Of a stretch of DNA of 64,000 nucleotides, positions 44,718 to 52,590 are shown piece by piece. Numbering within the stretch: position 1 is the stretch's first letter; each line of letters opens with the position of its first letter. A program made the position numbers and the translations under genes. This DNA comes from Kiloniellaceae bacterium. GTDB taxonomy: Bacteria > Pseudomonadota > Alphaproteobacteria > Kiloniellales > J153. The stretch spans positions 46,018 through 110,017 of the forward strand of contig JAJFGO010000066.1 of the NCBI GenBank assembly GCA_021776095.1, given 5' to 3'. Below the pieces are notes generated by a model. The model did not search any database, was not told the DNA's origin, and worked only from the letters and a program-made list of their open reading frames with translations.

Positions 44718-45257
44718 TCAAACAATCCGCTTCAAGAGGTCGCGAAGCTGCGATTGCTCATCGGAGCTGAGCGGTGCCAGAACGCGGCTTGTCATCTCTT
44801 CGATGCCGCTGCGCAGACCGTCGATCAAGGCAACGCCCTGGTCGGTCAGGCGTAGGGAGATGCGCCTGCGGTCGTTTGGATCCGGTACCCGGGTGATTAG
44901 ATCGCGTTCGTTAAGCCGCTTGACGACGCCCTGAATCGTGGCCGGGTCCATGGCCGCCATGCGGCCCAGGAGGTTTTGAGATACCTCCCCCTTCTCGCGC
45001 AGCCGGGCCAGGGCGAAATACTGGGCCGGGGTCAGATTGTGCGTTGTAAGGACCGCCATAAAGGTTGCCGAGGCGCGCTGGTGTGCCCGTCGGATCAGAT
45101 GTGCGATATCTTCATCCAAGACGGTCGAGGCATCAGCATCGTCGACGTCGCTACCTGTTTTTCGGTGCTCCACGCGGTCCGATGCGAGACACTGGGCAAG
45201 TGCTGTCTTGTCCTCTCTCGATGCGGGTTCCACGACGGTAGACTGTCTATTAGACAT
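44718..45257 (-). CDS. MarR family transcriptional regulator
   Basis: The 179-residue product has a winged helix-turn-helix of the MarR type: LTPAQYFALARLREKGEVSQNLLGRMAAMDPATIQGVVKRLNERDLITRVPDPNDRRRISLRLTDQG, with the wing arginines in place. About 45 N-terminal residues are extra and polar. I start at the ATG at 45257; a longer frame would run into the operator-like palindrome. It follows hutH by 112 bases on the same strand and is AT-rich at its start compared with the rest. A perfect inverted repeat at 45276-45292 may be its own operator. Confidence 0.88.
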   Translation of the reverse strand: MSNRQSTVVEPASREDKTALAQCLASDRVEHRKTGSDVDDADASTVLDEDIAHLIRRAHQRASATFMAVLTTHNLTPAQYFALARLREKGEVSQNLLGRMAAMDPATIQGVVKRLNERDLITRVPDPNDRRRISLRLTDQGVALIDGLRSGIEEMTSRVLAPLSSDEQSQLRDLLKRIV

Positions 45258-45275
45258 GACCAGCTTTCTGCTAGT

Positions 45276-45292
45276 GGTATATTTACTATACC
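45276..45292. promoter_or_regulatory. inverted repeat, probable MarR operator
   Basis: GGTATA-TTTAC-TATACC is a perfect 6-base inverted repeat with a 5-base spacer, 19 bases before the MarR start. The spacing fits MarR half-sites, and the sequence would overlap the promoter's -10 region, so autorepression is likely. Confidence 0.5.
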
Positions 45293-45369
45293 GGTTCGTT
45301 GATTTGTGGCCGAATAGTAACTTCCGCAAGAATCTTCGTCCACATCTAATAAAATCTGCATGCGGTTAT

Positions 45370-46926
45370 TTAGTTGGAAACACATGCTAAAATAGAATTT
45401 CTCCGTTCTTTATTCGCCATCAGGCTGAATCGCCCTGATTCAATCAACTCGAAAACTGCTGTAATGTCCGGCGCCATGGCCCGGTCCTGGTCCAGGAAGG
45501 CGGCTCGTTCGCGTATGGCCTTTGCTGCTTCGGCCAGGCGCGGGCTGGTCCGCAAGGGCCGGCGCAAGTCGATTCCCTGAGCCGCGGCCAGGAGTTCGAT
45601 GGCGACAATCTGGCCGATGTTCCAAGCAATTTCGCCCAGGCGCCGGGCAGCGTGGGTGGCCATGGAGACATGGTCTTCTTGATTCGCGGATGTCGGCATG
45701 CTGTCGACGGCGGCAGGATGCGCCAAGAGCTTGTTCTCACTGGCCAGGGCCGCGGCGGTGACCTGTGCGATCATAAATCCCGAATTGAGGCCCGGCTCGG
45801 CGACCAGAAACGCGGGCAAGGCGCTCATGTGCGCGTCGACCAGCAAGGCGGTGCGCCGTTCCGACAAGGCGCCGATTTCGGACATCGCGACCGCCAGGGC
45901 ATCGGCGGCCATCGCGACCGGTTCGGCATGGAAGTTGCCGCCGGAGAGGATCTCGCCTTGTGCCGGGAATACCAGGGGATTGTCGGACACCGCGTTCGCC
46001 TCGCGCACCAATGTCGCCGCCGCGGTTTCCATGGTGTCCAGAATTGCGCCCATGACCTGTGGCTGACAGCGCATAGAATAGGGGTCTTGGACCCGGTCGC
46101 ATTCCAAGTGGGACGCCCGAATGCCACTGCCCTCCAGCAACTCTCCCAGAATTCGCCCGACCTCGATCTGGCCCGGCTGACCACGCAGCGCGTGGATGCG
46201 AGGGTCGAAAGGGGTGTCGCTGCCCAACATGGCGTCCACGCTCATGGCGCCGGCGGTCAGGGCGGCGGCGAAGACATCCAGTCCGGTGAAAAGCCCCTCC
46301 AGCGCCAGGACAGTCGAGACCTGGGTTCCGTTGAGTAGGGCGAGACCTTCCTTCGCAGCGAGCGCGAGTGGTGTCAGGCCAATTCGGCGTAGCGCTTCGG
46401 CGCCCGTTAGGCGCTTACCCTCCAAGATCGCTTCGCCCTCACCCAGCAGTACAGCCGAAAGATGGGCGAGCGGTGCCAAGTCGCCCGAGGCGCCAACCGA
46501 ACCCTTGGCTGGGATGACCGGCAATGCTCCGGCATTGAGCAAGGCGAGCAGGGCGTCAATCACATGGCGCCGGGTGCCCGAGTGGCCGCGTGCCAGGGCG
46601 TTGATCTTCAGAATCAGGATCATGCGTACCACGCGCGGCGACAGAGCCTCGCCGACCCCGCTGGAATGAGACATGACCAGGCGCCGTTGCAGCTCGCTTA
46701 GCTGGCCGCTGTCGATGGTCGTGCTGGCCAGGCTGCCGAAGCCGGTGTTGACGCCGTAGACGGTCCGGCCCTCGCGCACGATCTCGGCGACCAAGTCGGC
46801 CGCCGCGTCGATGGCCGGGCCGCAGGCCGGGTCAAGGCCGATCGCGCGTGGCGTGCGCCATAGCGCATGCAGATCGCGAATGCTGAGCTGGCCCGGGCGC
46901 AAGTTGAAGGGGGCAGTGTCGGTCAT
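45370..46926 (-). CDS. hutH: histidine ammonia-lyase
   Basis: The 518-residue enzyme removes ammonia from histidine to give urocanate. The self-made MIO cofactor comes from Ala146-Ser147-Gly148 in [12 protein letters not shown], and [12 protein letters not shown] with Tyr57 is the conserved N-terminal motif. [16 protein letters not shown] is another family block. No hutU, hutI or hutG is in the window, so it is either a solitary copy or uses dispersed partners. The last 60 bases are AT-richer than the rest. It lies 86 bases from the GlxA-type regulator upstream on the same strand. Confidence 0.93.
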   Translation of the reverse strand: MTDTAPFNLRPGQLSIRDLHALWRTPRAIGLDPACGPAIDAAADLVAEIVREGRTVYGVNTGFGSLASTTIDSGQLSELQRRLVMSHSSGVGEALSPRVVRMILILKINALARGHSGTRRHVIDALLALLNAGALPVIPAKGSVGASGDLAPLAHLSAVLLGEGEAILEGKRLTGAEALRRIGLTPLALAAKEGLALLNGTQVSTVLALEGLFTGLDVFAAALTAGAMSVDAMLGSDTPFDPRIHALRGQPGQIEVGRILGELLEGSGIRASHLECDRVQDPYSMRCQPQVMGAILDTMETAAATLVREANAVSDNPLVFPAQGEILSGGNFHAEPVAMAADALAVAMSEIGALSERRTALLVDAHMSALPAFLVAEPGLNSGFMIAQVTAAALASENKLLAHPAAVDSMPTSANQEDHVSMATHAARRLGEIAWNIGQIVAIELLAAAQGIDLRRPLRTSPRLAEAAKAIRERAAFLDQDRAMAPDITAVFELIESGRFSLMANKERRNSILACVSN

Positions 46927-47012
46927 GATTCAGGTTCGCTCTCTATACATCGAAAACCGGTCGGGATTTGCAAGGGCTGGAAGGTCATGGTCAGTTTGTT
47001 TGGGCCGGCGCA

Positions 47013-47978
47013 TCATCCGGACAGGGCCCGGTCCTCGCGCGGCGTTCGTTTGAAGTAGTCGCGGTAACACTTTGAAAAATGGGAGGCCGAAACGAAACCG
47101 CACGCCATGGCGACGTCAAGAACCGACATGGACGACTGGGTCAAGAGGCCTCGGGCGCGCTGCAGCCGCAGTTCCAAGTAATAGCGGGTCGGCGTTCGCT
47201 TTAGATAGCCGCGGAACAGGCGCTCTAACTGCCGGGTCGAAAGACCGACCTGGCGGGCCAACTCGGCGCGCGTGATCGGGTCCTCCAGGTTCTCCTCCAT
47301 CAGCGCCACGACCGCGAGCAGCTTGGGATGTGCGGCGCCCAGGCGGTTGCGCAGCGCCATGCGCTGAGGGGCCTTTTGTTCCCGGATATGACCATGGATG
47401 AACTGTTCGGCGACAGCGGTTGCCAGGTCGCGGCCGTGCTGCTCGGCGATCAAATGCAACATCATATCGATGGCCGCTGTTCCGCCGGAACAAGTCAGGC
47501 GGTCGCGGTCGACCTCGTAGAGCTCCTGCGTGACCTCAAGATTGGGGAATTCCTCTTTGAAGGAATTCAGATACTCCCAATGAATCGTGCAGCGATAGCC
47601 GTCCAAAAGGCCGGCCTTGGCCAGGATATAGCTGCCGGTTGAGACCGCACCCAAGCGACAGCCCTGGCGCGCCAGCCGCCGCAGAGGGGCCAGGACGCCG
47701 GGCACCGCATAGAGATGCGGCTCCAGGCCCGTGACCACGATTAGGTTTGGGATGCGTTCAACCTCGGACAGTTTCTCCCTCGCGATCAGATCTATCTGGT
47801 TGGAGGCAGGAACGCTGCCGCCGTCCAATGTGATGACCCGCCATTCATATAAGGACCGGCCCGACATGCGGTTGGCCGCGCGCAGGGGGTCCATGGCTGA
47901 GCCGAGGTTCAGCATGGAGAACTGCGGCAGTATTAGATACCCGAATACTTGCGGCGTGGATTCGGCCAGGCCGTCCAT
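47013..47978 (-). CDS. GlxA-family AraC regulator (GbdR-like)
   Basis: The 321-residue protein has an N-terminal DJ-1/PfpI-type domain (QVFGYLILPQFSMLNLGSAMDPLRAAN, GAVSTGSYILAKAGLLDGYRCTIHW) and a C-terminal AraC domain (about residues 215-315). This combination, with the TGSYILAKAGLLDGYR block, is that of regulators of glycine betaine or carnitine catabolism such as GbdR, though the exact ligand is not certain. The ATG at 47978 is chosen because GGGAG lies about 11 bases upstream; the longer frame begins with a proline-rich run. Its C-terminus is nearly identical to the fragment at 1-170. It points toward hutH. Confidence 0.9.
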   Translation of the reverse strand: MDGLAESTPQVFGYLILPQFSMLNLGSAMDPLRAANRMSGRSLYEWRVITLDGGSVPASNQIDLIAREKLSEVERIPNLIVVTGLEPHLYAVPGVLAPLRRLARQGCRLGAVSTGSYILAKAGLLDGYRCTIHWEYLNSFKEEFPNLEVTQELYEVDRDRLTCSGGTAAIDMMLHLIAEQHGRDLATAVAEQFIHGHIREQKAPQRMALRNRLGAAHPKLLAVVALMEENLEDPITRAELARQVGLSTRQLERLFRGYLKRTPTRYYLELRLQRARGLLTQSSMSVLDVAMACGFVSASHFSKCYRDYFKRTPREDRALSG

Positions 47979-48111
47979 GGAAAGGCTCGCTCCCGTTGTC
48001 TCACTTTTGCTATGCGCATGAACCCAATCTTCTCTGACGTCAAGGGGGTGTCGCGGTCTGGGCCGTGGTGGGGCTGGACCGGGCGGGGCTGCTGGGTTAG
48101 GTCCATGCATT

Positions 48112-48810
48112 ATGGACTACGCCATCATCGAAGCCGCGCTGGCCCGCCATGGGCTGATTGGTCGCGGCGGTTTTTACCCGGAGCCCCGCGACGCTGTGCC
48201 GACCCTGCCGGACGGCCGGCCGGCGGGGACCTTGGTTCCGGTCGGCAATGCCGGCCCGGCCATGTGGCGAGCCTTTGCCGAGGCTCATGAATTCGCCGAC
48301 GGCGGCCCCGACGCCTTGGATCGCTGGAGTGTAAGGGTCCTGAATGACTTAGCGGCCGAACTTGGGGCCACGGCTTTGTTTCCTTTCGGCGGGCCGCCCT
48401 ATTTGCCGTTCGTGGCCTGGGCGAAGCGGGCCGGACCGGTCGCCGAATCGCCCCTGGGTATTCTGGTTCACCCGGACTACGGGCTTTGGCACGCCTACCG
48501 CGGCGCCCTGTCCTTCGCCGGGCGGGCGGCCGCGCTGCCGCGCGACGAGCGGCCGCGTCCGTGCGACGACTGCGCCGCGAAGCCCTGCCTCTCGGCCTGC
48601 CCGGTCACTGCCTTCAACGACAGCGGCTACGACGTGGCGGCCTGCGTTAAGCACATTTCCACGCCTGCGGGCGCAGATTGCATGGACCTTGGATGCCGGG
48701 CGCGGCGGGCCTGCCCGGTCGGTCAGGACCACGCCTACACGCCCGCCCAGGCCCGGTTCCACATGGATGCCTTTTGGCGCGCCCGGCAGCGGGATATGCT
48801 GACACCATGA
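48112..48810 (+). CDS. iron-sulphur protein, ferredoxin-like C-terminal cluster motif
   Basis: The 232-residue product has a non-cysteine N-terminal domain (about 1-145) and a C-terminal cysteine set CDDCAAKPCLSACPV, CVKHI, CMDLGCRARRACPVG that resembles the cluster-binding part of QueG-like and other bacterial [4Fe-4S] proteins. Two clusters are possible. No known enzyme name is justified. The stop overlaps the ATG of the amidotransferase gene by 4 bases, so the two are coupled. It diverges from the GlxA regulator across about 130 bases. The start has no clear ribosome binding site. Confidence 0.8.
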   Translation: MDYAIIEAALARHGLIGRGGFYPEPRDAVPTLPDGRPAGTLVPVGNAGPAMWRAFAEAHEFADGGPDALDRWSVRVLNDLAAELGATALFPFGGPPYLPFVAWAKRAGPVAESPLGILVHPDYGLWHAYRGALSFAGRAAALPRDERPRPCDDCAAKPCLSACPVTAFNDSGYDVAACVKHISTPAGADCMDLGCRARRACPVGQDHAYTPAQARFHMDAFWRARQRDMLTP

Positions 48811-49505
48811 ACAAGACAGTCCTTTTGATCGATCACGAGGTCGGCAAGCGCGATGACCGGGCCTCAATGCGCCTGGCCGAGCTAGGTTTCGATATTCGCT
48901 GGGTCAGCCCGGCCAAGGGCGACACCCTGCCTGATCCGCGCGAGAACGGTGAGGCCGTGGTCGTTTACGGCGGTGCGGAAAGCGCTAACGACGATGTCAC
49001 CAAACCCTATATCCGGGCCGAGCTCGACTGGATCGAGCAATGGCTCGAAACCGGCAAGCCGTTTCTCGGGATCTGTCTGGGCGGGCAGTTGCTGGCCCGA
49101 GTCCTGGGCGCGCGGGTCGAGGCGCACCCGGAGGGTCACTTCGAGATCGGCTACGTGCCGGTCGATCCGGCGCCGCAGGCCAACGGGTTTCTGAACGGGG
49201 TCAGCCACGTCTACCACTGGCACAAGGAAGGTTTCGAGGTGCCCGGCGGTGCGACTAAGCTGGCCCACGGCCCGATTTTCCCCGAGCAAGCTTTCCGTTA
49301 TGGCGAAAGTACTTACGGCCTGCAGTTCCATCCGGAGGTCACGATCCCAGTCATGACACGCTGGATGGAAAACGCCGCCCATATGCTGGAGAACCCGAAC
49401 GCCCATCCGCGCGAACGGCAATTGGCCGACGCCGCCCGCCACGATCCCGCCATGGCACGCTGGCTCGACGGTTTCCTGAAAGACTGGTTGAAGATCGCCG
49501 ACTAG
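48807..49505 (+). CDS. class I glutamine amidotransferase-like protein
   Basis: The 232-residue product has the triad of a class I GATase: Cys90 in GICLGGQL, His175 and Glu177 in LQFHPEV. It lacks any synthetase domain, so it belongs to the stand-alone group that includes gamma-glutamyl peptidases such as PuuD-like proteins and GMP synthase-like amidases. It may hydrolyse gamma-glutamyl compounds. Its ATG overlaps the preceding Fe-S protein stop (ATGA), indicating a functional link that is not known. Confidence 0.87.
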   Translation: MNKTVLLIDHEVGKRDDRASMRLAELGFDIRWVSPAKGDTLPDPRENGEAVVVYGGAESANDDVTKPYIRAELDWIEQWLETGKPFLGICLGGQLLARVLGARVEAHPEGHFEIGYVPVDPAPQANGFLNGVSHVYHWHKEGFEVPGGATKLAHGPIFPEQAFRYGESTYGLQFHPEVTIPVMTRWMENAAHMLENPNAHPRERQLADAARHDPAMARWLDGFLKDWLKIAD

Positions 49506-49580
49506 GCGGCAGCGCCGTAAGGACCGCTGCACGATCCATCGAGGATCCGCAGCGATCCTGCCCTAATTCACCTGCGCCGT

Positions 49581-50357
49581 TCAGGTGTTGCGGTCGGCCA
49601 TGACCCCGCCGTCGGCATCCCAGATGGCGCCGATTACCCAAGCCGCCTGATCCGACAACAGAAAATCGATGACAGCGGCCACGTCGTCCGCCTGTCCGAC
49701 CCGGCCGATCGGGTGGAAGCCGTCGAACCCGGCCAGGGTTTCCTCGATCTGGTCCGGCGCGATGAAAGCGCCATAGATCGGCGTCACCACGACGGCCGGT
49801 GAGACCGCGTTAACCCGGATGCCGTGCTCGGCCAATTCCATGGCCAGGTGCTGGGTCAGGGCATGGAGGCCTGCCTTGGCCATGGAGTAGGCGGAGGAGG
49901 GCGTCGCCTTAATTGCCTGTTGGGTCCACATGGAGCCGATGTTGACGACCGCCCCGCCGCCATGGCGCTTCATGTTTCGGGCCACGGCCTGGGTGACAAA
50001 GAACAGGCTTTTATTTAGGTCGAGATAGGCGTCGTAGTCGGCTTCGCCATGGTCAAGAAAGGGTGTCGGCTTGAAGACACCGGCGGCGTTGACCAAATGG
50101 GCGATGGGCCGGGCCTCGGCATCCAGGTTCGCGATCAACTCGGCGACCGCAACCGGGTCGCTGAGGTCGGTCGCGCGGAGATCGATCCGGCCGGTTCCGG
50201 TCTTGGCCAGTTGGGCCTCGGCCTGCCGCAGCTTTTCCGGATCCCGGCCAACCAGGATCAGATCCAGGTCGCGCGCGCGCAGTCGGCGGGCGGTTTCCAG
50301 ACCCATGCCGCTCGATCCTCCGACGATCAGAGCGACTTCCTTGTGGTTCGTTTCCAT
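49581..50357 (-). CDS. short-chain dehydrogenase/reductase
   Basis: The 258-residue SDR has [26 protein letters not shown], catalytic Ser in NIGSMW and YSMAK. It would oxidise or reduce an alcohol/ketone with NAD(P). It is divergent from a TetR gene across 113 bases that hold two near-identical operators, so its expression is probably repressed by that TetR and induced by its ligand. No further substrate clue exists beyond the class II aldolase on the other side. Confidence 0.88.
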   Translation of the reverse strand: METNHKEVALIVGGSSGMGLETARRLRARDLDLILVGRDPEKLRQAEAQLAKTGTGRIDLRATDLSDPVAVAELIANLDAEARPIAHLVNAAGVFKPTPFLDHGEADYDAYLDLNKSLFFVTQAVARNMKRHGGGAVVNIGSMWTQQAIKATPSSAYSMAKAGLHALTQHLAMELAEHGIRVNAVSPAVVVTPIYGAFIAPDQIEETLAGFDGFHPIGRVGQADDVAAVIDFLLSDQAAWVIGAIWDADGGVMADRNT

Positions 50358-50373
50358 GATGGCATTTCCTCAT

Positions 50374-50393
50374 CTATCTATCAGTAGGTAGAG
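50374..50393. promoter_or_regulatory. TetR operator copy 1
   Basis: CTATCTATCAGTAGGTAGAG, an imperfect palindrome (CTA-half and TAG-half) just outside the SDR start at 50357. It matches 18 of 20 bases of the copy at 50432. Confidence 0.6.
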
Positions 50394-50431
50394 AAATATC
50401 TAGCTGGGGTTCCTATTTCACGGTTCAAGCC

Positions 50432-50451
50432 CTATCTATCGGTAGGTTGAG
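50432..50451. promoter_or_regulatory. TetR operator copy 2
   Basis: CTATCTATCGGTAGGTTGAG, 58 bases from copy 1 and ending 19 bases before the TetR start at 50471. The two copies differ at two positions, one central and one near the end. Placement suits repression of both divergent genes. Confidence 0.6.
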
Positions 50452-50470
50452 AATTTATCGGGTAGACGTC

Positions 50471-51079
50471 ATGGCCACGGTGAGTCACAAGGCGGACGAG
50501 ATTTTGGATATCGCCGAACAGTTGGTGCGTAGCCAGGGCTACAACGGCTTCAGCTTTCGCGACATCGCGACCCGCGCCGGGATCAAGAGCGCGAGTGTGC
50601 ATTACCACTTTCCGGCCAAAGCCGATTTGGGTGTCGCGGTCGCGCGCCGCTACACTGATCGTTTCCTGGCCGGATTGGGCGATGCGGAGGCGTCCGGCGC
50701 GCATCCCGAGGACCTCTTGGCGCGCTATGTCGCGGCCTTCCGCTATGCCTTGACCCGGGACGGCCAGATGTGCCTGTGCGGGGTCTTGGGCGCAGAAATC
50801 ACCGCTCTTCCGCCTGAGGTTGCGCGCGAGGCCAAGCGGTTTTCCAAGCTTAATCTTGCTTGGCTGGAACGGGTGTTGTCGCGCCTGGACAAGCAAGGGA
50901 CGGCTGATCCTGCTTCGCTTCGACGCCGGGCGCTGGTTATTCTCTCGGCGCTGGAAGGTGCTATGATCGTCGCGCGCAGTTTGGGCGACCCCACGGCGGT
51001 CGAGCGGATCGCCGAAGGCCTTAGCGAAGCTCATCTGTTGTCGTCGCGGCCCATCGGCAGGAAAAGGAAATCGACATGA
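50471..51079 (+). CDS. TetR family transcriptional regulator
   Basis: The 202-residue protein has an N-terminal TetR helix-turn-helix (ILDIAEQLVRSQGYNGFSFRDIATRAGIKSASVHYHFPAKADL) and a variable C-terminal ligand domain. The ATG at 50471 is used; a TTG eight codons earlier falls inside operator copy 2 and is unlikely. Its stop overlaps the aldolase start by 4 bases. With the divergent SDR it probably forms one repressor-controlled catabolic locus. Ligand unknown. Confidence 0.9.
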   Translation: MATVSHKADEILDIAEQLVRSQGYNGFSFRDIATRAGIKSASVHYHFPAKADLGVAVARRYTDRFLAGLGDAEASGAHPEDLLARYVAAFRYALTRDGQMCLCGVLGAEITALPPEVAREAKRFSKLNLAWLERVLSRLDKQGTADPASLRRRALVILSALEGAMIVARSLGDPTAVERIAEGLSEAHLLSSRPIGRKRKST

Positions 51080-51837
51080 CAGTGACCCATCTCTCGGACA
51101 GCCGGCGCAACAGCGACCCCCATTGGGAGGCGCGCGTGGACTTGGCCTGCGCCTTCCGCTGGACCGCGCGCCTCAACATGCACGAGGGCGTGGCGAACCA
51201 TTTCAGCCTGACGGTCGCCGATGACGGGTCGCAGTTCCTGATGAACCCGAACGGTCGGCATTTCTCCCGCGTGCGGGCGAGCGAGCTCTTGCTGCTGGAC
51301 GCCCACGACCCGGCGACCATGGATCGGCCCGACGCGCCGGACCCGACCGCCTGGGACATTCACGGCGCCTTGCACCGCCAGGTGCCGACCGCGCGCTGCG
51401 TCATGCATGTCCATTCCAAGTACGCGACGGTCCTATCGACCCTCAAGGACTCGACCATGCCCCCGATCGACCAGAACACCATGCACTTCTATGAACAGAT
51501 CGCCTATGACGACGGCTATGACGGTATGGGCTTGGGCGACGAGGCGGAGCGCCTGGCCACCAAGCTGGGGGACAAGAAAATCCTGGTCTTGGGCAACCAC
51601 GGCGTCCTCTTCGCGAACGACAGCGTGGCCCAAACCTTTGACGACATGTACTACTTCGAACGCGCCTGCGAGACCCTGATCACCGCTTACATGACCGGGC
51701 GGAAACTTGCTGTCGTCTCCGATGCGGTGGCGCGCAAGACCGCGCAACAGTGGCAGGATTACGCAACCCTGCCGGGCAGCCATTTCCGCGCTCTGAAAGA
51801 AATCCTGGACCAGGAAGAACCGGATTACCGGACCTAG
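51076..51837 (+). CDS. class II aldolase/adducin family protein
   Basis: The 253-residue product has the class II aldolase fold: LNMHEGVANHFSLTV, FLMNPNGRHFSRVRASELL, zinc ligands in CVMHVHSKYATV, and LVLGNHGVLF. The third histidine of the usual zinc site lies in the GNHG region. Members include fuculose-phosphate aldolase, but many split or decarboxylate other compounds. It is coupled to the TetR gene by an ATGA overlap. An SDR opposite suggests a shared small-molecule pathway. Confidence 0.87.
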   Translation: MTVTHLSDSRRNSDPHWEARVDLACAFRWTARLNMHEGVANHFSLTVADDGSQFLMNPNGRHFSRVRASELLLLDAHDPATMDRPDAPDPTAWDIHGALHRQVPTARCVMHVHSKYATVLSTLKDSTMPPIDQNTMHFYEQIAYDDGYDGMGLGDEAERLATKLGDKKILVLGNHGVLFANDSVAQTFDDMYYFERACETLITAYMTGRKLAVVSDAVARKTAQQWQDYATLPGSHFRALKEILDQEEPDYRT

Positions 51838-51887
51838 CGGCCAATTCAGCCAGCCTGCGCCGGCTCGAATCCAGACAGACCAACCCG

Positions 51888-51918
51888 AAAAAAAAGGCCC
51901 CGCCATCCTGGCAGGGCC
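51888..51918 (-). terminator. rho-independent terminator of the small minus-strand unit
   Basis: On the minus strand GGCCCTGCCA pairs with TGGCGGGGCC (one mismatch) around a GGA loop, followed by TTTTTTTT at 51888-51895. The stem is followed directly by the T-run, so it ends transcription from the right. It lies about 60 bases after the 51-residue gene. Confidence 0.8.
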
Positions 51919-51927
51919 TCCCCGCTA

Positions 51928-51958
51928 CCGGATCGGCCAGTTACCTGAGCCGATCCGG
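51928..51958 (-). other. perfect 10-bp hairpin in the 3' untranslated region
   Basis: CCGGATCGGC (51928-51937) pairs perfectly with GCCGATCCGG (51949-51958) around an 11-base loop. It lies between the stop of the 51-residue gene and the terminator, so the transcript carries two strong hairpins at its 3' end, as many stable small RNAs do. Confidence 0.55.
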
Positions 51959-51978
51959 ATCTCGCGGTAATCGAGCGG

Positions 51979-52134
51979 CTACAAGCGCGACCAGGCGTAC
52001 CTGCGGCCGTGCGGCATCCGGGTCCGGCCAAGAACGCTATAGGGCCCGCGATTGCTGCGCCACGCCGTGCTCCCCGCATCTAGCGCGGTCGCGACCGGCC
52101 CCAATGTCTTGGCTGGATCGAAAAAACTCCGCAC
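51979..52134 (-). CDS. 51-residue protein, unknown
   Basis: A GTG at 52134 with a perfect AGGGAGG 8 bases upstream opens a frame of 51 residues: RSFFDPAKTLGPVATALDAG near the start and RYAWSRL at the end. The product is basic, without a clear membrane segment. It is embedded in a compact unit: two CRP-like sites, a leader with two hairpins (52173-52189 and 52216-52237), the gene, a 3' hairpin and a T-rich terminator. The strong ribosome binding site is my main reason for calling it coding. Function unknown; the RNA itself may also act. Confidence 0.5.
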   Translation of the reverse strand: MRSFFDPAKTLGPVATALDAGSTAWRSNRGPYSVLGRTRMPHGRRYAWSRL

Positions 52135-52269
52135 GCTTGCAACCTCCCTGTGGCTCGGTCTCCGGTCCCGCACCGGCCTTCCTGGCCGGCGGTAGGTCGG
52201 GTGGTGCCCGAGCAAGCATCCGATGTCCTTCGGATGCCTTTGAACTTAGGGAGGGATCGCCGCGGCCGA

Positions 52270-52285
52270 TGTGACGGTCATCACT
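52270..52285. promoter_or_regulatory. CRP/FNR-type site, near-consensus
   Basis: TGTGA-CGGTCA-TCACT, one base from the CRP consensus TGTGA-N6-TCACA. Its centre lies 33 bases from that of the second site, about three helical turns. A TAAGTT (-10-like) at 52243-52248 would place this site at about -41.5 of the small unit. Confidence 0.55.
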
Positions 52286-52300
52286 GAATCGTGAAGACAA

Positions 52301-52320
52301 GGTGTGACGGCGGTCACACC
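52301..52320. promoter_or_regulatory. perfect CRP/FNR-type palindrome
   Basis: GGTGTGACGGCGGTCACACC contains TGTGA-N6-TCACA exactly and is palindromic over 8 bases on each side. Chance of an exact 10-base match in this window is roughly 0.06. It lies 31 bases after the yqaE-like gene and upstream of the 51-residue gene. Confidence 0.65.
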
Positions 52321-52351
52321 GGAGTGATTTCGTACGTAACTTGGTGCCGGG

Positions 52352-52519
52352 TCAGGTCCCCGCGCGGCGCACCACGAGCCAGAGCGCGTGAATCGCGCCC
52401 GGGACGAAAAAACACAGGGTTAATAGCAGGTTGAGCCAGAAATGCAGACCAATGCCGACGGTCAGAAAGGCCGCCACCGGCGGCAGGAAGATCGCCAAAA
52501 TAATCCGCACAAGGTTCAT
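52352..52519 (-). CDS. YqaE/Pmp3 family small membrane protein
   Basis: A 55-residue protein, MNLVRIILAIFLPPVAAFLT then VGIGLHFWLNLLLTLCFFVP, ends with GAIHALWLVVRRAGT. This is the Pmp3/YqaE pattern: two membrane helices joined by a short turn with PPVAAF and LNxxLTLxxxxPGxIHA. In yeast and plants Pmp3 affects membrane potential and salt tolerance; bacterial members are stress-linked. The ATG at 52519 has GGGGA about 10 bases upstream. It is too short to be noticed by length alone, but the family match is clear. Confidence 0.9.
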   Translation of the reverse strand: MNLVRIILAIFLPPVAAFLTVGIGLHFWLNLLLTLCFFVPGAIHALWLVVRRAGT

Positions 52520-52590
52520 GTCGCCGGTTTCCCCGATTCAGATGCGCAACGCGCGAATCCGTGAACCGGCATACTACCCTGGAGTGCCGT

